Shown: positions 39,110 to 46,900 of the stretch, one piece after another
Layout: every line of letters begins with the position of its first letter
Numbering within the stretch: the stretch's first letter is position 1
Made by a program: the position numbers and the translations under genes
Origin: Megalobrama amblycephala
Taxonomy: Eukaryota > Chordata > Actinopteri > Cypriniformes > Xenocyprididae
Assembly: GCF_018812025.1 (NCBI RefSeq)
Contig: NC_063049.1
Span: 5,269,013 to 5,333,012 of the forward strand
DNA: 64,000 nucleotides
Direction: 5' to 3'
Notes under the pieces: generated by a model
Told to the model about the DNA's origin: nothing
The model's input: the letters and a program-made list of their open reading frames with translations, nothing else
The model's database searches: none

Positions 39110-39248
39110 GTTTCAGGGAGTGTTGGATAAAGAGGACTGTGTTCCTGACACTCTGAAGACACTGTTGAGCTCCACCTATGAGCCGCTACATTCCCACCAC
39201 ACACACTTCCTCCAGGAGCTCGAGGAGAGACTATCACTGTGGTGAGAA

Positions 39249-39286
<38 letters not shown>

Positions 39287-39321
39287 CTTCCAGGAGCTCA
39301 AAGAGAGACTATCACTGTGGT

Positions 39322-39379
<58 letters not shown>

Positions 39380-39604
39380 TCAGGTTTAGAGCTAAACTCT
39401 GCAGAATCAGGAAACAAAATTGTACACTGGGTCATCATTTACTCACCATCATGTCCTTCCGAACCTGACTTCCTTTCTCCTGTTAACCACAAAACAATGT
39501 GTTTGTAATGTATTTTAGGGAAGGCCGCTGCAGTATGCAGGATAAAGGAGATTTCCAGCATGTAGGAGACCTGCTGCTGAAAACCATACAGCACCTCAAG
39601 GTGA

Positions 39605-39642
<38 letters not shown>

Positions 39643-42600
39643 GCGTGTGTTGAGCAGATGCCGTGTTCTCAGTCCTGTCAGTGACAGTTTTGTGTGTTTG
39701 TCCTCCTTCAGTCTCTCTCAGCTCAGCTGCAGATGAGCTCAGAGTGTGTGTATGCGCTGGAGAGAGCGTGCGCTGCGTCCCGGCGGCTGGAGCACGTGTG
39801 CCGTGAGTTTGAGCTGCAGAAGGTGTGTTACATTCCATTAAACGTCTTTCTGCTGAGTCCTCTACATCGCCTGCTGCACTACAGACAGATCCTGGACAGA
39901 CTCTGCAAACACCAGCCGCCAACACACACCGACTACAGCCACTGCAGAGGTGAGAGACACGCTTTTGACAAAGCTGGAGATTTAGAGAAAACAGTGATGA
40001 AACATGTTCCCTGAAGACAGGTGCTTATTTTAAAATGGCCAAACATTTGAAGGACAGTAAAAGTACTGTAAATGGAAAGTTCACATCTAGATAGAGAGGT
40101 GCTAGAAAGTTTTTGAACCCTTACGAGTTTTCTGTATTTCATTTTAAATTTGACCTATATTGAAGTTATAATAAATAAAATAAACTTGAAATAAAAAAAG
40201 TTTTTAAAATAAGACTATAAAATAAAATAAACATGAAATTAAAAATTCAGTTTAAACATAATTATAAATATAAATTTACACTTGAATAAAAAGTGTGATT
40301 TCACTTGCACTAGTCTCCCATTATATTATATTATATTATATTATATTATATTATATTATATTTAGGGTTGGTAAGATTTTTAAAAATATTTTTGAAAGAA
40401 GTCTTTCATGCTCACCCATGCTGCATTTATTTTAAAAAACAGTAATATTGTTAAATATTATTATAATGTAAAGTAGCTGTTTTCTATGTGAATATACAGT
40501 AAAATGTAATTTATTCCTGTGATCAAAGCTGAATTTTCAGCATCATTACTCCAGTCTTCAGTGTCACATGACCCTTCAGAAATCATTCTAATATGATGAT
40601 TTGATGCTCAAGAAACATTATTATCAAAGTTGAAAACAGTTGTGCTGATTCATATTTCTGTGGAAACCATGATACTGTGTTGAGAAGAACAGGATTTATT
40701 TGAAACAGAAATCTTTGTAACATTAATGTGTGTGTATATTTGTGTGCTCATTTGTGCTTGTGTGTGTTCTAGCTGCATTGGACGATGTGTGTGAACTGGA
40801 GGCTGTGCTTCATCCTGGTCTGGTGGAGATGGAGAACTATCAGAAACTCCTGGAACTTCAGAAGGATGTGTCTGGTGTTGAGCGTCTGGCCACGGCGGGA
40901 CGTCAGCTCATCAGACTGGGCTGCCTCAGCAAACTCTCCGGGAAAGGCCTTCAACAGCGCATGTTCTTCCTGGTGAGATTTCACTGTACACATGCACACG
41001 CGTCTATGTTTATATGATGGAAGCGACTTCCCATTCACTTCTAAAAATAAAGGTTCTTTAATGGCAGTGAAGGTTCCATGAAGAACCTTTAACATCCATG
41101 GAATCTTTCCATTCCACAAAAGGTTCTTCAGATCATTAAAATGTTCTTCACACTAAGAAAAAAAAACTGATCTCTGAAAGGTTCTTTGGGGAACCAAAAA
41201 TGGTAGTTCTGTGGCATCACTGTGAAAAAAAAAACCTACTTTCAGAACCTTCAGAACCAGAAATTAGGATAATTACAACAACTATATAACTAACCCAAGG
41301 CCTAATACTACTATAGTGTTCATTTTGTTCACGAAAACTATGGTGAAAAAGGTTGGTTTTCTCTTAAAACGATACATTTTCTGTCCTGTTTCACACAAGT
41401 CAGTCATTTTTTTGTTGACTATTATTTTAAATATAATCATAACTATCAATTTATCCATTATGCAGCATGATGAAAATGACTAAAACTAGACTAGATGTTT
41501 AGTCGACTAAAACTAAAAACAGGTTGATTAAATATGATAAAAGCTAAAAAGTATATTTGACACAGGACTAAGACTAAAGGCCCATTCACACCAAGAAAGA
41601 TAACTAAAGCCACTTTTACACTGCAGAATCTTTCCCCAGGAAATAGGGACTTTGGGGTGATATTTTGTGTGTTTCGACCACAGGGACCAGGGTCAAAATG
41701 AAGTTCCGGGGTAAAAATTTCCCCCTCAGAAAGTCCCTGCTCACGAGGACATACTTTTCCAAAGTTCAGGAACTTTCGGGGGTGGGACCTGGGCGCTGAA
41801 CATGCTGATTGGTTGAGTTCACTCAGCATTTTATTTCAACCACCATTTTTAAAAGTCAGTTGCGGTGTGCAGTAAGAGTTGTTTGCTATTTGAATCAACA
41901 ATGGAGTTCGACTGATGGACCGACGACGAGGTTCTGGCTTTATTAAGCCTATATGTGGAGGACAAAATCCAGAGGGGAACTGAAAAGTCGTGCACAGTCC
42001 TACGTCACCAGACTAGTCTTCACGGTACTTTAGACCGCGATGGAAACGCAGACAGCAACAGGTCTGGGGGGAAAATGTTCCCTGGAAAAAAGTTCTTGGG
42101 ACAAATTGTTCCGGGTAATTTCAGTGGAAATGAGGCTTATAAAGATAACGATAAAGATGTAGTTCTAAAAATCATTCTAAATATAAAAGAATAGCACTGT
42201 CCACACCACAGCTATAACAATAATGATATAGAGAAACGATATCAATGGGATCACTCACAGAACATTTTTTTTTTCCAGCTGTTGAGCAATAAAACACTGA
42301 CAGCCAATCAGTATCCATATTAATTTAAGGGCATTTAAAATGGCAGACGACATTGAGGAGAAGTTAATCACCGAGGTCCAGAAAAAGTCAAACCCCCTTT
42401 TCAAGAATACTTTAAAGAAAATGTATATGGAAAACAATCGGTCATACCCTCGGAATAAATGGTGAGAAGTATTAATGATGAGATCATTATGGCAGGCTAG
42501 TGAACAGTGTAAAATAAAATGACCTCAGGTATCCAGCGCTAGTTTCGACAACATTGTCTTGCTTGCTTCGAAATTGCAGTGAAAAAGACTAGGTGTTGTT

Positions 42601-43938
42601 TTTATTCCACTATATTGACTTCGTCAGCTAAATTCACTGTTAGATTAGATCGATTATACTAGCTATTCATTTGAAACATAGCATGCTGAGGACATCTGCT
42701 GGTTAAAGCCATGTAAATGCAACAAGAACAGCAAAAACATGTTGTACACACTTTGAAACCGCAAGTGCGTGAGCTTGGAATAAACAGACCGTTATCGTTC
42801 GTTGGTGTGGACGCAAATATAGTTATCGATATAGTTATGGTTCTTGGTGTGAAAGAGCCTCAAGACTAAATTAAAAATATAGCTGAGGAAATGAACCACC
42901 TAACACTAAACTCTTTACGTTCTGATGAACTCTTCTTTCTCTTTCTATGTGGAGCCAGTTCAATGATGTCCTGTTGTACAGCACTCGAGGAATAACTTCA
43001 GCCAATCGGTTCTCAGTGCACAGACAACTTCCTCTACGCGGCATGACAGTAAGAACTCGCCCGTCTTTGTGCTGATGTTAATGATCAGCCATGAGAAACA
43101 GACTGTGTGTGTGTTTCTGTGTTCAGATCCGGGAGAGTGAGGATGAGTGGGGCGTCCCGCACTCCTTCACCCTGACGGTGCAGCAGCAGTCACTGGTGGT
43201 CGCCGCATGGTAATGCTTAAGGGTCATTCGCAGTGTCTGTGTGTCATCGAGTGCATTCCCGCTGCTTAACTACTATAGTATGATGCATTGTTGGAGAAAC
43301 TAGTCACAGAAAGCTAGTCACAATTGTGAGAGAGCGATTGTGTGTGAATTAATTCTACCTGGCAGCATCTCTTTACTAATAGGGAAGCTGTGGGTTTTAG
43401 TTACTAAGAAATACATGCTAGAACTCTTCAGGTTCTAAACTATTTTATTGATAAACAGGCTTGGGAGGGTTACTTTAAAAATGTATTCCGTTACAGTTAC
43501 AAAGTACTTCATAAAAAAAGTATTCAGCAATGTAATCCAATTACTTTTAGATTATATATATATAATAGAAAGAAAGAAAGAGAGAGAATAAATAAATAAA
43601 TTGCATTTTTAAATTTAAATTTAATTATTTCTTCTCAATTTCTGTAAGTTTTTAAATTTTACACGTTCCATACTTTTTAATGGGTCTCAACGATAAAAAT
43701 ATTTTACAAATCTGATAAATTATTTATAGCAATTTTATTATTATTGTTGTTGTTTAGAGCTTAAAAATATAAAAGTCACATCAGATCATAAACAAACTGA
43801 ACAAGCTCAGATCAAACATTTCTGTTTATGTTTGTTCTGCTTTAATTTTAATGTTTAGCATTTTGGTTACTTTTAAAACCTATTAAAAATAAGCAATCAT
43901 GTCTCATTTCCACAACTTTGGAAAACACAGAATACCTG

Positions 43939-43982
<44 letters not shown>

Positions 43983-46900
43983 GGCTATTAAGACATCTAG
44001 TGGCTAGTGTATGGTTTTACAGATTATTTTTTAGATTATTTTTTAGAAGGCAGCATTTGCACTGTACAACCATTTTGTTTGCATTTTCTTTTTTGAAAAC
44101 AAAATAGCAGCGAAATTTCCATGAATTGAAAGCGCATCGTTTCAACTAGCAGCAGTGATTCAATCTGCGTCTGAGGAGATTGTAGACGGGTGCTATTTGC
44201 GCATGCACCAGCGGGTGGCTCACGTGAGTCATCACTTGCAACAGAACCAGGAAATACTGTATAATCAATGTGTTATCATGGCAAAATAATGATTTATTTA
44301 GTTTTAAATGAAACGATTGTAATCCTGATAGTATCCCCCCTTTTTTCAAAATGTAACTGCAATCTGATTACTATGTTTTTGACATAACTGTAACGAATTA
44401 CAGTTACTGGATTTTTGTATCCTGATTACGTAACGCCGTTACATGTATTCCGTTACTCCCCAACCCTGCTGATAAATCACAGAACAGTGTGTTGACATAC
44501 ATTTCTGCACTACTGAATGATTCTGTATGCACGTAATCTATCTGCACATGAAGCGCGCGTGTGTAGTGTGTGTAGCAGTCCAGTTCAGAAAGGCGACTAA
44601 CATACCTGTGCAATAAGCTGTTTAAAACATGCATTCACCCGATCAATATCGAGCATCCAGATGGTAATCAAACATATCTTGTGGAGTGCTCTCGGAGTAT
44701 GCAGTTATTTGTCATTAACTGTAGGATATGGAGCGTAAATGTGGACTTCAAAGATTTTTTTATCCTGTTATGCCCTCTATAGGCCATGACCAGCTACTAG
44801 TCGGTGCCATGTTTAAAGCGTCATGGCAGAGCGTTAAAATTGCTTAGTCGACTAGTCAGTGCAACCCCTACATTCAAGGTCCAGAAAAGTAGTAAAAACA
44901 TTGTTAAAACAGTCAACGTGACTACAGTGGTTCAACCTTAATGTTATGAAGTGTCGAGAATACTTTTTGTGCGCAAAGAAAACTTTATTCAACAAATTTG
45001 CCTCTCCACTGTCATTCTCCTATGATATGTACGTTGCAGAGCTTCCGTGTTTACGTCCGAACGTCAGCTCAGTATTGATGCTGATGCAGGAGCCAGCCAA
45101 TAATGAGTCAGCGTTTTAACGTAGAACCTGGAAGTGCTGCAACATAAATAGTGTAGGAGACTAACAAGGGAGAGACGAATTTGTTGAACTAAGAGCATTT
45201 CATTCTAAGAAGAAATGCTTTAACCAGAGGTGGAGAGCTGTAGTTTTAACCACACAACACAACTTTGCGCCGTGAATGGAACTATGGTTTCGAGAAACAG
45301 AACTGTTGAACTATACTGGTAACAATGTAACTAGCGATCGTAGTTAACTAACGATGCTTTTGGGAAACGCACCCCAGTATAGTAATAGAAAGCAAGTCAA
45401 TTGTGTAGTAATTTTATAAAATCTCACATCGCATCTGTGCCCATCGTTTACACATTTGTAATTGATCGGTCCAGTACAGTTTCTTCAGTGGATGCAGGAG
45501 TGTTAGAGATCCATATTTGATGGATGAATCAAAACACATTGAGGTTTCTTGTCTCTTGTAGTTCAGAGTCAGAAATGGAGAAATGGATGGAGGATTTAAA
45601 GATGGCGGTCGACATGGCTGAAGAGTCTGACGGACCGACCTCTGACCTGCTGACTCCCAGCAAGGATGTCTGTAAGTGACATATGATCAGATCGCACATT
45701 CTGTACCTTTCCTACTAAATTTTAGTTTTTGTTAATTGAAAATAAATAAAGATGTAATGTAGTTTAACTTTATATTAAATGCAATCAGCTAAACTTTAGA
45801 GTGCTTTTTTGACCCACTTAAGTAGGAATTGAGTTTTCATTTCAGGAATTTGAGGAATTTATCATTTCATAATTACTTCTATTGTCTTTAAAAAATAATT
45901 AAAGTGTAGCTGAATGAACATAAATGACAAACATTTATGATAAAATAAAATTTACTTTAATGGCATTTCTATCGAAACTTGTATGTCATGTGTTTGATTG
46001 CACTTGTAATTAAACATTTATAATGATGAAGTTGCATATATTAACTTTAAATGTAACATTGAATAACACAATACAGTCAAAATTATAATCAAGTACTTTC
46101 CATGTGCTTTAGTATGTTAGTAAACACATCAAAATAAGTGTACTTCTTTAAAGATTATTACAACATAATGTTTTAAAATGTACTTTAGTAAAAGTATTTA
46201 ATCACTATTCGACCTTGTTACAAAGTGCACTTAAGGCGAGACACCCCAGGTGAATAGGGTAAAAAAATTAACTAATAGATATCACCATACTACCCCATGT
46301 GATTGATTACATTAAAAATAGCAAACATTTTTTGTATTACAAGTTTTCTAAAATGTTATGTTTAAATATGCAAATGAGGTGTTATCTAATTAAATATGCG
46401 CTAATTTGCATACATTTCTAGAACAAAAATCGGAATATTGGATGACGTCAGGTTCAAAATTCTCATTTAATTTTTTGGACATATTAAATTCAAAGGTTTT
46501 TACAGAGGGAATTTTGGATATTTCTTTTTATCACTCCATAAATCAGAAAATCAACAGCCAGAAAAAAAAAAATATTTTCACCATTTTTTTAGGAATAAAA
46601 TGTTGTATAAAATCAGACAAATTATATATCAACAAATCCCTCTGTAAAAACCTTCAGAATATAGATAGGAATAATGTAAATGTAAAGTATGTAAGTTCTG
46701 CTGAAGTGGATATTTCTGACTCTGATTTCTGATTTTGAGAAAACGGCCTTTAAAGATATTTACTGTAATTGGAATCTATAGACACAAATAGATAAAGTGC
46801 TATAAAATATACACTTAAAAGTGTATTTTGGATGTTTTCTTTCCACCAGTCTGAAAAAACACTTTATGAAAAGCCAAAAAGTGCAAAATCTCAAAATTGA

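Noticed and set aside
39596..39925. 109-codon minus-strand frame
   Set aside because: Antisense of DH exon 17 plus a TG array; not a separate gene.
46406..46732. 108-codon plus-strand frame in farp1 intron 21
   Set aside because: Low-complexity Lys/Ile/Asn-rich translation of AT-rich intron DNA, no splice support.
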